The notes beneath the pieces were generated by a model. That model was not told where the DNA came from, made no database searches, and was given only the letters and a program-made list of their open reading frames with translations. Shown here one piece after another: positions 32,929-46,343 of a stretch of 64,000 nucleotides of DNA. The first letter of the stretch is position 1. Every line of letters starts with the position of its first letter. Location: positions 310,001 to 374,000 of the forward strand of contig CALSFV010000224.1 in NCBI GenBank assembly GCA_943737045.1, read 5' to 3'. The position numbers and the translations under genes were made by a program. The stretch is from Parapristionchus giblindavisi (taxonomy: Eukaryota > Nematoda > Chromadorea > Rhabditida > Diplogasteridae).

Positions 32929-35900
32929 TCATGCACATGGGAGAAGGGATTTCTTGTCATTTATAACTTCCTTATCAAGATCTTCTTTCTTGTCATCTTT
33001 CTTCTTTTCTTTCGTCTCATCTTTCATCTCCTGTACATAAATATGTCATTAAAAATGAAAATACAGTCCCGCCTGATTGCCCTCCCCAAATGCGGCTGCC
33101 ACAGAAACAAAACTTATTGATTGTCTAAAATATCACAGTATCACATTATATCACAGTATCAAATATCACATTTTTTTTAATTAGCGCTCATTTTTTTCAG
33201 GGTCACGGATTCAGAGGAAAAGAGGGAATTAAAAATACATTAGCTCATCCTCTATAATTGCGGTGCAGCAATGAAAAAATCGGCAAATGATTGGCGCGGC
33301 ACATGGGATTGAACATGGAAGACATTTTACCAATCAGCCATCCGTGCCTTTCTCCACGCTCTCCGATATTTTACTACAGTCTCTGATACGCTTTTTCGTT
33401 TTTTTTAGCAATTACGCGCACACCAAATTTTTATGGGTTACTACTAGACATCCGCAAACGTGCAGTCGCTCAGAAATGATTTGAATGAGAAATCGCGCGC
33501 ACGGTACTCATATGATAATTTTTAAAAATATTCGTGCAAAGTCGCGCAGTCGGCTCATTCTCATTTATTTCCATTGAATTAGCGGTTAAAAACAACCGAT
33601 ATAAAGCCTGAAAATGGCTTGAAAATGATGCCCAAATGCGCGACTTTGCACGAAATTAAGAGTCAAAATCGCGCAGAATGACTTTTCATCATTTTAACGT
33701 CGAACATTGGTCGACCGGTCGTGCAATTGCACGAATGCGGATCTCTAGTTATTACCACCTCTCTCGCATTTTGAACTAACGTGAAAAATGGAAGGTGTTT
33801 ATTTTTGCAAAAAAAATTTTTTTTTAAACTATGCAGAGTCAACCAATATTTTTTTGTTTCTGTGGCTATCGTAGGGCTATCGAATAAGTGAACAGTGACT
33901 ATTAATATATATTTTTAGGCGGCATATATTTAGTAAGAATAACTCACACTGATGACATCCTCAATGATCTGCCTATACAAACAGTAACAAGCTAAAAGCA
34001 CAACATTAAATCAGAGAAACCATCCAAACGATAATTTTATTTCGCAAAATCTTCTTCTATTAGGTTGATGCAAATGTTTCTTTTACAACACTTTGTCCCT
34101 CGTATTTCTCTTGTTGTTTATCGCTGCTCTTAAAGAAGGGTACCCACGAGATTTTCCCCGTCGCTTGTACAGTTTATTGCTGATAAATATGCTCGTACTG
34201 CATTTTGTAATGAAACTTGTGCATCAACCTAATATAATTCTAATTTTATAATCAAATACTTTCAAATAGATGAGTACTTGATTAATCTTTTTTAGCCAAG
34301 AAATATTTTCAAACGGGAACGATAACATACCTGCTCCGATAAGTAGTATGATCAATACACCCACACAAATCCCGATGCCAAACACGCCAATGCGGCTGAT
34401 GCGTGCCAGTAACGAATTAGGCATATTCGCTTCCCTTTTACTACGATAGCATTGAATGGTTATATTTGAAATTCCACTCATTTTAAATCCTTCTGAAAGT
34501 AGAATGGGTCATGCAAAATTACACATATTTCAATATTTTTATTATATTGAATGCTGCAACGTGATCCTGAAAAAAAATTTCTCACCCTTCGTTGTGGCCT
34601 TCCACTCTCCGGTTATTTTATTGCAATCGATTGAGATGAAGACTTGCCACTTGTCCGGTTTATACGATCCTCTCAAACGTGTAAATTATAATTTAACATA
34701 TCACAAAATGGAAAAGTAAACCAAGCCAACGAACCGCAGTTGTGCCCCGTTGGCACAAACGATGGAGTCTTGTGTTGAATTAATCTGAGGACAGTTAAAT
34801 TAAAGAATTCAAATTACAGTATAACCTTATCACAAGCATCACAATTCGAAATCTTGAGTGGATTGACTTTCGCGCATTGTTCTGTAAAGCAGTATGCGTG
34901 ATTCAAGGTGATCATAAGGATTCAAGGTCATGAGGTCATGAGGATTCAAGGTGACATAGTGATCGAAAGTAGCAAAGTAGCGAAAGGGGAGAGAAAATAA
35001 ATAGAATCAAAAAATAGTAAAATCTTCTCGTTTTTTTTAAACGTTTGACAATATATAACGCATATTTAATACTAACTATTGCCAGAGCATATCGCTGAAT
35101 CGAAAGTTTTTCCATCTATCGACCATTTGTACTCATTCTTTGCTGTTTCTAGGCAAATCGGTTCAGCTACGACAGATTCTTTGCCGTCGACATCGAAGTG
35201 ATCTCCTGGACACTGAAGAAGTACAGTTGTAGTTGCAGTTTAAAAAAAATATATAAATAATTTGAAATACCTAAATAATAAACAAATAAATAATAATAAT
35301 ATGCAATTACATAAATAATTAATAAATCATAACATGTAAATACGTAAACAATAAATAAATAATAATATGTAAATACCTTCAATTCTGCACAAGTATTGGG
35401 CGACGTTGACTCAACGAATGTAGGTAGAGTACAGTCCTCACACTTCGAAGGGAGAGACACTGGCGTACATTGTGCGCAGGCTAAAATTATCTCGATTACT
35501 TAATTATATATTTAACTTTTCGCTTACGCAAGATACAAAATGCTCCGAACGGTTCGTTGACATGTTCAGCCTTTCCATTCTTCGTTGTGACTTTATAAGC
35601 ATAATTCTTCAGACCTTTCAAATCACATTGAATGACAGCGTCATTGTGAACTATACCAGTTTTGTCAATGTACCTAAATAGAATTTAATAGATAAATACT
35701 TGAGCTAGTATACATTTCTTTTGATTGAAATTCTCATTAGCTCCAAAAATAGATTATGTGCAGAAGTGAGATGCGGGATGCATGTATAAAACTGAGGTTA
35801 TAATGCATTTTTTATTCGAACGTAATGATAAAGAGTCAGAAGCTTCTTGGTACAATTACTATGATGAATAAATATTTGCCAGATTGATCTCTCGCAATTA

Positions 35901-38900
35901 TAATTCATTCATTTAATGTTTATCGTTTAAATACACGTTTGCCTATCATGGTAAGTAAGTAAGGGTAAAATCTCTTACACTAAAATCTGTGAGCTGGGGT
36001 CTCTGCATGTCAAATCTAGATAATAAGGATCTACCTGAAAAAGAATGGGTACAATGACATTCATGTGCGCAATAGACCTACCGGCTCAATATCTTTGAAT
36101 GTCGTCGATGAAGAATTAGATGAAATCAGAGACGGATCGCAGAAAACTTAACAGAAAATGTATTATCTTATTTAGAAAACTATAGATAGTGCGCAATAAT
36201 GTGAATTATGGCAATATCGCATAGACACAAAATAATTGCTGTATGCTCTTTTGTATTTTAAAAAATACGATCGTAACGCATGCGTGCATAATTGACTAAT
36301 TAAAAAAAACATTATTGATTAATTTAAGAGGCCGTTTGTTTAAGAGTCGGACAAATCTGGGGGAGGGTTGGCACAGGCCAAAAATTTTAATACCCTCAAA
36401 AATTGTGTATAGGGGTTATCGACCTCACTGATGAAGATGTGCATAGTCATTTTGGCTCCAGAGGTCCCGCAACGCCTGGGCGGGATTACGGTAACATCAC
36501 GTTTTCAGGCCGTTCTCGATCCGTGTTTGAGCTAGAGGTATGAAAATTGGGTTCCTAGGACAGAATTCGATGGCGATGATGGCTGTCTACTTCATTTGTT
36601 TTGAAAATTTTCCAAAAGGTCGACAATTGGAAATTTTGATTGAGACGGTTGCGAGACTAGCGAGTATGACAGTTCGAACTGTCGTGACGAGTGGATTCCA
36701 ACGATATATTTTGAGCCCTTATTTCCGTCGAGAAAGCTTTCATTGGTTCGATATAGTGATCTGCGTCAGCATTAGGAGTTGTTTACGTCTTAATGCCGCG
36801 CGCTCCCTAGCCACTCTCTCATATCCGCACGCTCTCTCGTCACTCTCGAGAGTGCGAGATAGCGTGCCCAATTGAGAGAGTCCTCTTGCAAGGCGCACAT
36901 CATTATATCGAAAAACTGAAAGCTTTCTCGACGGAGATAAGGCTCAAAATACATCGTTGGAATCCTCTCGTCACGCCGGTTTGAACTGTCATACTCGTCT
37001 GGGGCGCAAACGAAAATTGGAAAATTTCAAAACAAATGAAGTAGACAGCCATCATCGCCATCGAATTCTGTCACATGAGCCCAATTTTCATACCTCTAGC
37101 TCTACCATGGACCGAGAACGGCTTGAAAACCTGATTATACCGCAATCACGCCCAGGCGTTGCGGGATCATTAGAGCCAAAATGACTATGCACATCTTCAT
37201 CAGCGAGGTCGATAACCCCTGTACACAAGTTTTAAGGGTATTAAAATTTTTGGCCTGTGCCAACCCTTGTTCGACTCTTACGCAAACGGCCTCTTAAAAC
37301 ATATTTTTAAATTTTTGCTTGCGCATTGGATGTGCAGCAGCAAAAACCGAAGTCGTATTTGGAACACGTTACATAACCCAAGCAGGGAACGAGACACCAG
37401 GAGATCTCTGAGTGCCTCGGAGATAATAGATAATTTGTTGAGGCGGAGTCTCTGCGGTACTGTACAAGCTCCACGTGTGATATTTACTAGCACTTCGAAA
37501 TTCCAGCCAGTCAACAACCCTGCCTTGCTTTCTCGTCAGTCCCATACGGCGGTTCATTGGAGGGAAATCCCTACATTAAACTTGAATAGATGCCTCCGGC
37601 GCTTGCCCAATCGAGTTGAGCTTCGAGAAAATCGGAATTGAAATTCGGCTGTTTGATTCGGAAAATAGTGTGGCTTTCTACACAAACAAGCCAAATTGGT
37701 TCATGAAGTCATCTATCAGCTATCCAAACAACGGCTGGTGTAATCCAGTGGATAAGGTAGATAAGGAGTGAATTTTCGAATCAACTGGTCAAATTTCAAT
37801 ATTGATTTTCACGAAGCTCATTGTCAGCTCGAGTGGGCAACTATTGAAAACGGATTCATAATAAGCATCGAAAACTGATTCAAGACACGCTATTGCCATA
37901 TCATATGGCCAAGACAAGTTGGGAACACCCCCTTTTAAGATATGGACACCACCCGACGCGCGAAACCCTAGATCTCTCGCCTTGGCAAGACCAATATATG
38001 TTCCAAGGAAAACTTATACCTTTACGGTTCATTTCAGCTATGATAATGCTTGAATCTTCGCCCCAACTTTTTGGCAACTGATTATCAAACAGCAATACTT
38101 TGCATAGACTAGTCGTTGTTATATTCATGATGTCCTAAATATTGCAAGGGTACATCACTCTAGCACTTCAATAAACGGTTCTATACTTGATGCAGTTTAT
38201 TCTCTATGATAAACTCTGCCGTTACAGTATCGGATCCTTTCTTGTCAGATATGAATTCTTCAACAAAAAAAATCATTAAGACTGCACTTAATATTCAAAG
38301 AGTGAACCTGGCTTGTACGTTCCGTTAATCGCGACCAAATTATCATTTTCCTCTTTCACTCCAAACACAGTGTCATTTCCATGTTTCAGCGCGAACCCTG
38401 TGCCGTTGAAAACTACGTAAACTCTCCATTTCTTCTTTGTAAAAGCCCTGGAATAAATTAAATAAGAAACTATTTAAAGCCAGACATAATCATTGAGACA
38501 TGCAAGCTATTTAATGTATATATGTACATATAGAGAATCGGTATAATATTTGATGGCGCGATAAAAGAAGAATTTAGAATCGATATCGGCTAGTTTCCAG
38601 GTATTAAAAAAGTACCTGGAAACCCGATAGTGGAAACTCGAAATTTGAATTCGCGGGGACGACAAAGTGGTTGGAATTCAATTTACGACTTTCCAATTTT
38701 CCGCTGTTTTGAAAATTAAGTATATGTAAGCATAAAATTCACTTGCATAAGAAGATGATATACTGTACGTAAATATCGAGACAACGGGCGCCTGCACTCT
38801 ATCGCTTTACTTTCGATTACCTCTCCATTTCCTCACACCTAACCCGTCTGCTCTTCGCAGCCATGTTTTGATATTTAAACAAGATCGTTCCAGTTTCTCA

Positions 38901-40357
38901 ACTATGCAAATCAGGAAATAGTCAGTGCGGACGCTATCGTACAAATAAAACAAAATTGAATTCCCACAATTAGTACGTTTTAAAGCACTGAAACTGAAAG
39001 ATGGAAAGTGGGAATTTGAATTCCCGCACCTTGTCGCACCCGCGAATTTAAATTTCGAGTTTCCACTGTTGGGTTTCCAGATGCCGATTTCGGTTTTCCA
39101 CTCTTCTTTAACGCGCCATTACACAACTATGTAGCCAAATGAACCGTTTCGACTTGTGCATTACTATCATGGTTACAATGCATCAAAAGATCACAAGTTT
39201 TCCTATAACCTTTTACCACCTCCCACTCTCGCCCATTCCGAAATAAATCACATAACTAATCTTCACTTTATTTATGCAACTCGTTTCGTGCGTATGTAAG
39301 TTGATAAAAGTTGATAAGTATAACAGTTTTGATAATATGCGGTATTTCGTATACACTTTCGTACAGAACACTTCATCTCCGGAGACTACCAGCACAAACT
39401 ATTAAAAAAAAGAATTTCGATGAATGATGAGGATGAATGATGACATTCCAGCACCCTATAGTTAAGAGACCAACTAATCCGATGCGTAAGACCTTTTTGT
39501 AACGAAGTTAATGACATCTCTTATTTTCGACGGTGTCAAGAAAATGTATACCGTAACTTATAGTTACGGTTTTCTTTGTCTAAAGTGAGATACAAAAAAA
39601 AACATTTACTTGACCATATCTTTAGAAAATCTTTAAAACTTCAAATCACCTGATCATTAAGACGAAACGGCATGAGGAATAAAAATGTTCCGAAATCTTA
39701 AGAGTTCCTTCTTGAGAACCAAGGCATTCACCCGGAACGAAACAAGCCTGACAACAACTATCAATTTTACCCACTCATTTATCAATGGATCAATAATCTT
39801 GCTATTCATCGTACACCATAAGGGTGTTATATCAAGTACAAAGTGTGGTGAACTCGTCCTTACTAATCCGCGAGAAACGGCGAAATCGATTAAGAGAATG
39901 CAAAAATAGAATCGACATAGACACAACTTCAAAAGACATTCATTATAAATGATGTAAAAATCTGTGCATTCTCTTCATCTTTCTATGAACTATACCAAAA
40001 TTCCTATGGGAAACATTAGATTTGTTGTATTCTACATCTCACTTCAAATGAACTATTGAATCGTTATCGTACATCGAACAATCATTGGAAAAATCAAGAA
40101 TAAAAACAAAAATGCCCCATTCGGCCATAATCGACGTAGAATGGCTAGAACCATTCAGAATCGTTCAAATGTATCATGATCCAATGATTTTTCGATGTAC
40201 TGATATATTTATCCGACGGGCCAATTCGTACCAATCTGTTGCAAATGTCCACATCATTGATTTGTAGATCAAATGAAGAAGCATGGAAGAATGAGAGGAG
40301 TATAAGAACGAACAAAGATACGACGCCTATTCCGATCTGAAATTGAGTGAAAATCAT
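32929..40357 (-). CDS. Cys-rich type I membrane protein, 16 exons (~518 aa), copy X2
   Basis: Exons 40232-40357, 39650-39747, 38308-38447, 38187-38257, 38020-38134, 36082-36146, 35980-36035, 35528-35673, 35377-35480, 35077-35212, 34826-34881, 34735-34784, 34586-34671, 34331-34492, 33948-33991 and 32929-33030. Lengths equal the X1 gene except +6 and -3 nt in two ectodomain exons, so frame is kept. The membrane helix and tail are almost unchanged, while the 5' ectodomain exons diverge strongly (for example RVYIVFNGTEFSLKHD against RVYVVFNGTGFALKHG). That suggests fast-evolving extracellular parts. Two foldbacks (36328-37293, 38554-39118) sit in introns. Confidence 0.75.
34060..34232. mobile_element. 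Mariner-type MITE in X2 gene intron
   Basis: Paralogue of 15872-16045 with the same TTAGGTTGATGCA ends and TA flanks. Confidence 0.75.
36328..37293. mobile_element. TTAA-flanked palindromic element, 966 bp
   Basis: TTAA at 36324-36327 and 37294-37297; arms begin GAGGCCGTTTG and run to a centre near 36812 (ctctcgagagtgcgag). Arm divergence is moderate, so it is older than some others. It lies in an intron of the X2 gene and has no transposase. Confidence 0.8.
38554..39118. mobile_element. Foldback element, ~565 bp, in X2 intron
   Basis: Termini TGGCGCG/CGCGCCA with inner inverted match gtggaaactcgaaattt. It is absent from the corresponding X1 intron (about 19116). Flanks TGA/TTA suggest a 3-bp target but do not prove it. 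Confidence 0.65.
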
Positions 40358-42539
40358 AATTACAAAAAAGATATTTTTAAGTACTATTTTGTTGATTGAG
40401 GTTAAGAAGTGCATTAAAGAACCATCAGGCCCGTCGCAGACAAAGGCAGCACTTTGAAAAAATAATGCATCGAACTTGCGACAAAGGGCAAATACGTTCG
40501 TTTACCACTGCACTATGGGATAAATGAGTGTCTGCGTTCACTGATCACGTGGCATTCGCACAAGAAACAATGACGGCAAACTCTTCCATATTTGAGCCAT
40601 ATTTAATCTAAGAAGCGAGGGATTTACATGAACATACTATGGCCTCCAATTTAATTACTTTTTAGCCGTCGTGATTTCTTTTGCTCAAAGGTGGGTGGTA
40701 ATAAAATTATTTGACATCACTGACACTGATGATTGCAAAATAAATGATAAACCACGCTTGTACAAAACTAGACAGAGCTGTACTGTAAAAGAAATGCTGT
40801 TGAGGCGTTGAAGCTGTGATCCCAAACAAGTTATTGAACTACTGATATCGATAAATAATCTCACCCGCATTCCGAATCGAGGAAAGCGACCGATAATAGC
40901 GATGACAACTAATGAAATGGATGCGAGAGTGAATCGAAAGTTTTGAACAATGATTTTGAATATACATAATAATTAATTTTTTTTGAATACGCATTATAAT
41001 TAATTTTTTTGCACAACAATGTTAATTCTATTATATTTCCATAATAAGATAAAATAATGGGGTAGCTGGGAGAACCTAGTTTAGCGAGACAGAGGGCTAA
41101 ACTAAAACAAAACCAAAATTGGAAAGGTAAGAAGACAATGACACGGTTTGGAGAAGTATTTTGTTGTGCATGCGCGCCCCTGCGCACAGTAACGGCCTTC
41201 ATGTTCATGCTAAACGCTACACAACAGCACGACGAAACAAATAGTAGAGTAGAGTTGGGTTGCGGGCCCGCTATGGCTCGTAAAATCATTCCCTGCGAGG
41301 CCTTGTGAGTGTTTGAACGGGCGACGAAGCGCTGAGAAAGGGGCGTGGCCTCGCCAGGGACGTTGGGGGCCACGCAACCCGAATATCCAACTCTAGTATG
41401 GATTCATTGAAACTGTGCTCGCAAGCAAGCTTTGAACTGCTGCAAACAATAAATAATCTCACCCTCATTCCTTGGAGAGGAGAGCGACCGATATAGGCGT
41501 ATTGAAATGGAAGCGAGAGAGAATCGAACGTTTAGGAACAATGATTTTGAATATGCATAATTGCATTATAATTGATTTTTTCGCACATCTTAATTCTATT
41601 ATGTTTCGATAATGAGATTAAAATTGGGAGATTTGGGTTGGAGACTTTGAACAGATTTAGGTAATCAGAATGATCAAGCAACTGGTACAACCTAGAAAAT
41701 TGAAAAGGTAAGAAGAGAATGAAATGGTTTGAAGAAGTATTTTGTTGTGCACGCGAGCAAATGCGCAGCGACTGTTTTGCAAAACAAATGGTGTTCAAGC
41801 ACTGAGGATGTGATCACAAACAGGCTTTGGCACTACTCCAGAGCCCCAGATCGCTCAAAGCGGAGCTAAGGTCGAAGTAGGTCAAGCTTTGAAATGCTGT
41901 TAACAATAAATGATCTCACCCTCATTCCTTGGAGAGAAGAGTGACCGATTTCGGCAAGCAGTATCTTATAAAATGAATGAGAGAGGGAATCGAACGTTTA
42001 TATATCATGGAATAATAATTATAAATATGCATAATTGCATTATACTTCAATTATTGCGTAATTACCATGATGGCATTATATTTTTATAATTATATTTAAA
42101 TTGGAAAATCGAGAAGACACGCTAGGAGAATTTTCTTTTTCGTGAAAATCCGATCTTTATTGAAACAGACAGGGATTATTTATATTTTGATGATACGATC
42201 AATATGTTATAGATCAACTATTCAGAGAAGCTTGATGATGACTGAAGTTATCACTCTCGATAGGCGTACACTCACGGCAAATTCTCTTAGAGATGGGTTA
42301 TCTAACTGGACAACCATAGCGAAAGTGAAGAGGTCCGCAATGATTCAATGTATTTTGAATCGAGAGTCTATTATGGGGGCACTAAAGAGGGGAAATTGTG
42401 AGTCCTAATTTATTAATAAGATCTTGGGAAGAAAGTAATTTTGTTTTGATAGTGGAGGTGCTATATGACGAAAGGGTGGAAGAATCAATGCAACAATGCA
42501 ATTTAGTCAGAAAACGTGCAACCCTAACAGAAAAAGATG

Positions 42540-43118
42540 ATCGACGATTTTCTCGTCTAGCTAGAGGAATATGAAACGAGAAACAAGATAGACGACCAAA
42601 GGTGGTTTAAATACAAAGAATTGACTAGCTGGTAAATCTACTTGACAACGAAGGATCTTGAGACCATAAATAATATCAATTACAGTTCTTCTATGGTACA
42701 GAGTTGGGAGAGAATACAACGCTAATCTAGCCGGGTATGAGGGAGGGAAACCAACAATACGATTACAGCGGTAAAATAGAAGACGAGTAAAAAGATGTGA
42801 TACATTTTCTAATTTACGAACAAGACCTTTGGATGATGGGGACCACAAAGGGGAAGCATATTCAACTATGGGAAGAATATAACATTTAAAAGCACATCGG
42901 GTTTGGTACAAGAGATAGAACGGAATAGCAAATATACTAGTGTCGTGGCTTTCTTAGAGATAATGGAAATGTGTGAAGAGAAATTGTGGTGGGGATCAAG
43001 AAAGACGCCAAGGTCACGAATAGACTGAGAAGAAGGTAGAAGATGAGAGTGAATGGAATATGGTAGAAATGGGTTTTTTTTGCCTATATATAGTACAGTG
43101 CATTTTTTTGAGCAACTG
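42540..43118 (-). pseudogene. LINE ORF2, C-terminal part (3' of nested insertion)
   Basis: Reads KCTVLYIGKK, then the thumb region YILPIVEYASPLWSPSSKGL and LYHRRTVIDIIYGL. It is the continuation of 46344-47760, separated by the 3.2-kb TTAA element. A run of seven A where eight would restore frame lies at the junction. Confidence 0.8.
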
Positions 43119-43122
43119 TTAA

Positions 43123-46100
43123 GACACCGGCTCAGTAAGACTCCCGGTAGTGCCGGACATCAACCTCACCGATTTGGCCCAAAATTTTTTTGTGGATACC
43201 CCCATGGCCCCCCATCACAAAATGGGTATTCATTTGGGCTGGGTCCTTGAAACATAAATGTGGCGGGTTCTCGAAATTTGAAAACTCGATTTTCGCCAAA
43301 AAAAAGTGGAGCGACCTAGAACACGCTATCTGAGAAAATCGACATAGGTGCGGTATCGATGAAAAATAGATTTTTTTGTTTTATGTATGATAATTACATG
43401 CTCCATGAGTGTAGTTCACTGGTACTTGGAAATTCCTTCCAATTGAAAATTCGCTTCAGGGGGTGACCACACAACGATTTGGCGCCTTTTCCTAAAAGGT
43501 TTATTTCGAATCCAATCGATTCGGGAGCGGGTGCAGTCGACTCCTTGGCTAATTCTAAGAAACTATTGTCAAGGTGAGTTTTTTGATCACCGGTCAACGA
43601 AGGTTGGAAATGGGAATTTTCGAAAAAAAATTTACATTAAATTAATTCTCACTATTTTCCCATAGCCCAGGTAAATTTTTTATTTGCTCAATATCTTCTA
43701 CATATTATATTACACCTTCAGTTTAAAATTCATAATTTTTAAAAAATACATATTTTGTGAACGAATCCGTTTTGTAACGACAATCTGAATTGTGGTGTGA
43801 TCCTACAGTAATCCCTAATCAGTTAATTTGTTTTTTTCGCTAGTTTTAAGCATATTTTCAGTGCTTTTCTTTATAATGTTAGAAATATATGGTTATTCTG
43901 CACCATCGGATTGCAGCTGCACGGTATATGTGATGATCACACTACTGATCGTACTTGTACTGTTCTTGTACTGTAATTTACGTGCTCTCTCTTATTCTCT
44001 GATTAGTCTATATAACCGATAAGAAAGAGTACGGAACGGCATGAATGTGGTAACTAACTCGCAAGCTGGCTCGGATACGAAAGTGAATAAAATTTACAGT
44101 ACAAGTACGATCAGTAATGTAATCACCATATATACCGTGCAGCTGCAATCCGATGGTGCAGAATAACCATATATTTCTAACATTATAAAGAAAAGCGCTG
44201 AAAATATGTTTAAAACTAGCGAAAAAACCAAATTAACTGATTAGGGATTACTGTAGGAGCACACCACAATTCAGATTGTCGTTACAAAACGGATTCGTTC
44301 ACAAAATATGTATTTTTTAAAAATTATGAATTTTAAACTGAAGGTGTAATATAATATGTAGAAGATATTGAGCAAATAAAAAATTTACCTGGGCTATGGG
44401 AAAATAGTGAGAATTAATTTAATGTAAAATTTTTTTCGAAAATTCCCATTTCCAACCTTCGTTGACCGGTGATCAAAAAACTCACCTCGACAATAGTTTC
44501 TTAGAATTAGCCAAGGAGTCGACTGCACCCACTCCCGAATCGATTGGATTCGAAATAAACCTTTTAGGAAAAGGCGCCAAATCGTTGTGTGGTCACCCCC
44601 TGAAGCGAATTTTCAATTGGAAGGAATTTCCAAGTACCAGTGAACTACACTCATGGAGCCTGTAATTATCATACATAAAACAAAAAAATCAATTTTTCAT
44701 CGATACCAAAAAATATCCCAGTTGTTGAATTCTCTCAGATAGTGTTTTCTAGGTTCAATGTTAGTGTCGATTAATTACAAGTATGCCTAGACAACAAAAA
44801 CTCGCTATAGGACGGTTCGGATATCCGATCGCAAACTGATTTTTTTACCTCCTCAAAACACATTAAAATTAATTAAAATTTTAAATTACAAAATCGCACA
44901 ATTATGTTTGCCTTATCTTATAGAGCAAAACATTCCGCGTCGAATGAGGCTAAAAATTAAAAAATCGATAGACCCCTATTTTGAGAAAAATGGACCTGAC
45001 CATGACTCGAAAATATTTTTGTTTTTAAAATCCCTCATGTTTGTACTCATATTGAAGAGCTCGTTGAGTAGAACAACTTTCATGTTGAACGTTTTATCTG
45101 AAACTCATGTACAAGAGAGTTTCACACGTTTACTTGCAATTTTGAGTAAAACGAAAATAAAATATTTTTAAAACAAAAAAGCGCAGTCCAATTTTTGCCT
45201 CATCTTATAGAGCAAAAAAATCCGCGTCGAATGAGGGTAAAAAATAAAAAATCGATAGACCCCTATTTTGAGAAAAATGGGCCTGACCATGACTCGAAAA
45301 TATTTTAGCTTTTAAAACCCCTCATGTTTGTACTCCTATTGAAGAGCTCGTCGAGTAGAACAACTTTCATGTTGAACGTTTTGTCTGAAATTCATGCACA
45401 AGAGAGATACACACGATTTTGCAAAAAAATATTTTTATTTCGCTTAACTCAAAATTGGTCACAAAATCGTGTGTATCTCTCTTGTACATGAGTTTCAGAC
45501 AAAATGTCCAACGCGAAAGTTGTTCTAGTCAAAAAGATCTTCAATATGAGCGCAAACATGAGGGGGTTTGAAAACAAAAATATTTTCGAGTCATGGTCAG
45601 GCCCATTTTTCTCAAAATAGGGGTCTATCGATTTTTTATTTTTTACACTCATTCGACGCGGAATTTTTTTCTCTATAATATGAGGCAAAAATTGGACTGC
45701 GCTTTTTGTTTTAAAAATATTTTATTTTCGTTTTACTCAAAAAATGCAGGAAAACGTGTGAAACTCTCTTGCACATGAGTTTCAGATAAAACGTTCAACA
45801 TGAAGGTTGTTCTACTCGACGAGCTCTTCAATATGAGTACAAACATGAGGGGTTTTAAAAACAAAAATATTTTCGAGTCATGGTCAGGCCCATTTTTCTC
45901 AAAAAAGGGGTCTATCGATTTTTCAATTTTTACCCTCATTCGACGCGGAATTTTTTGCTCTATAAGATAAGGCAAAAATAATTGTGCGATTTTGTAATTT
46001 AAAATTTTAATTAATTTTAATGTGTTTTGAGGAGGTAAAAAAATCAGTTTGCGATCGGATATCCGAACCGTCCTATAGCGAGTTTTTGTTGTCTAGGCAT

Positions 46101-46339
46101 ACTTGTAATTAATCGACACTAACATTGAACCTAGGTCGCTCCACTTTTTTTTTGGTGAAAATCGAGTTTTCAAATTTCGAGAACCCGCCACATTCATGTT
46201 TCAAGGACCCAGCCCAAATGAATACCCATTTTGTGATGGGGGGCCATGGGGGGTATCCACAAAAAAATTTTGAGCCAAATCGGTGAGGTCGATGTCCGGG
46301 GTCACTGGCTCAACCCTCGAATCTTACCGAGCCGGTGTC
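43123..46339. mobile_element. 3.2-kb TTAA foldback inside a LINE
   Basis: TTAA at 43119-43122 and 46340-46343; arms start GACACCGGCTC. A single TTAA rejoins the LINE as WQLTVAQK next to KCTVLYIGK with correct RT spacing. Each arm contains a diverged tandem ~275-bp unit (44920-45190 and 45200-45430 left; mirrored at 45450-45960); the centre is near 45440. The left arm is interrupted by 43319-44749, while the right arm is intact. No protein coding recognised. Confidence 0.85.
43319..44749. mobile_element. 1.43-kb palindromic element nested in the TTAA foldback
   Basis: Inserted at CTAG: the filled left arm reads gcgacCTAG to CTAGgttcaatg, while the right arm shows a single CTAG (46129-46132 region). 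The duplication is TA or CTAG; the palindrome leaves this ambiguous. Termini GAACACGCTATCTGAGA and GAAAACACTATCTGAGA. Arms of about 660 bp meet near 44045. Matching 67-aa frames (MTGDQKTHLDNSFLELAKES) occur in both arms. Confidence 0.85.
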
Positions 46340-46343
46340 TTAA

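Noticed and set aside
43394..44665. Paired 67-aa ORFs MTGDQKTHLDN
   Set aside because: Mirror images in the arms of the nested palindrome; kept only as a property of the element.
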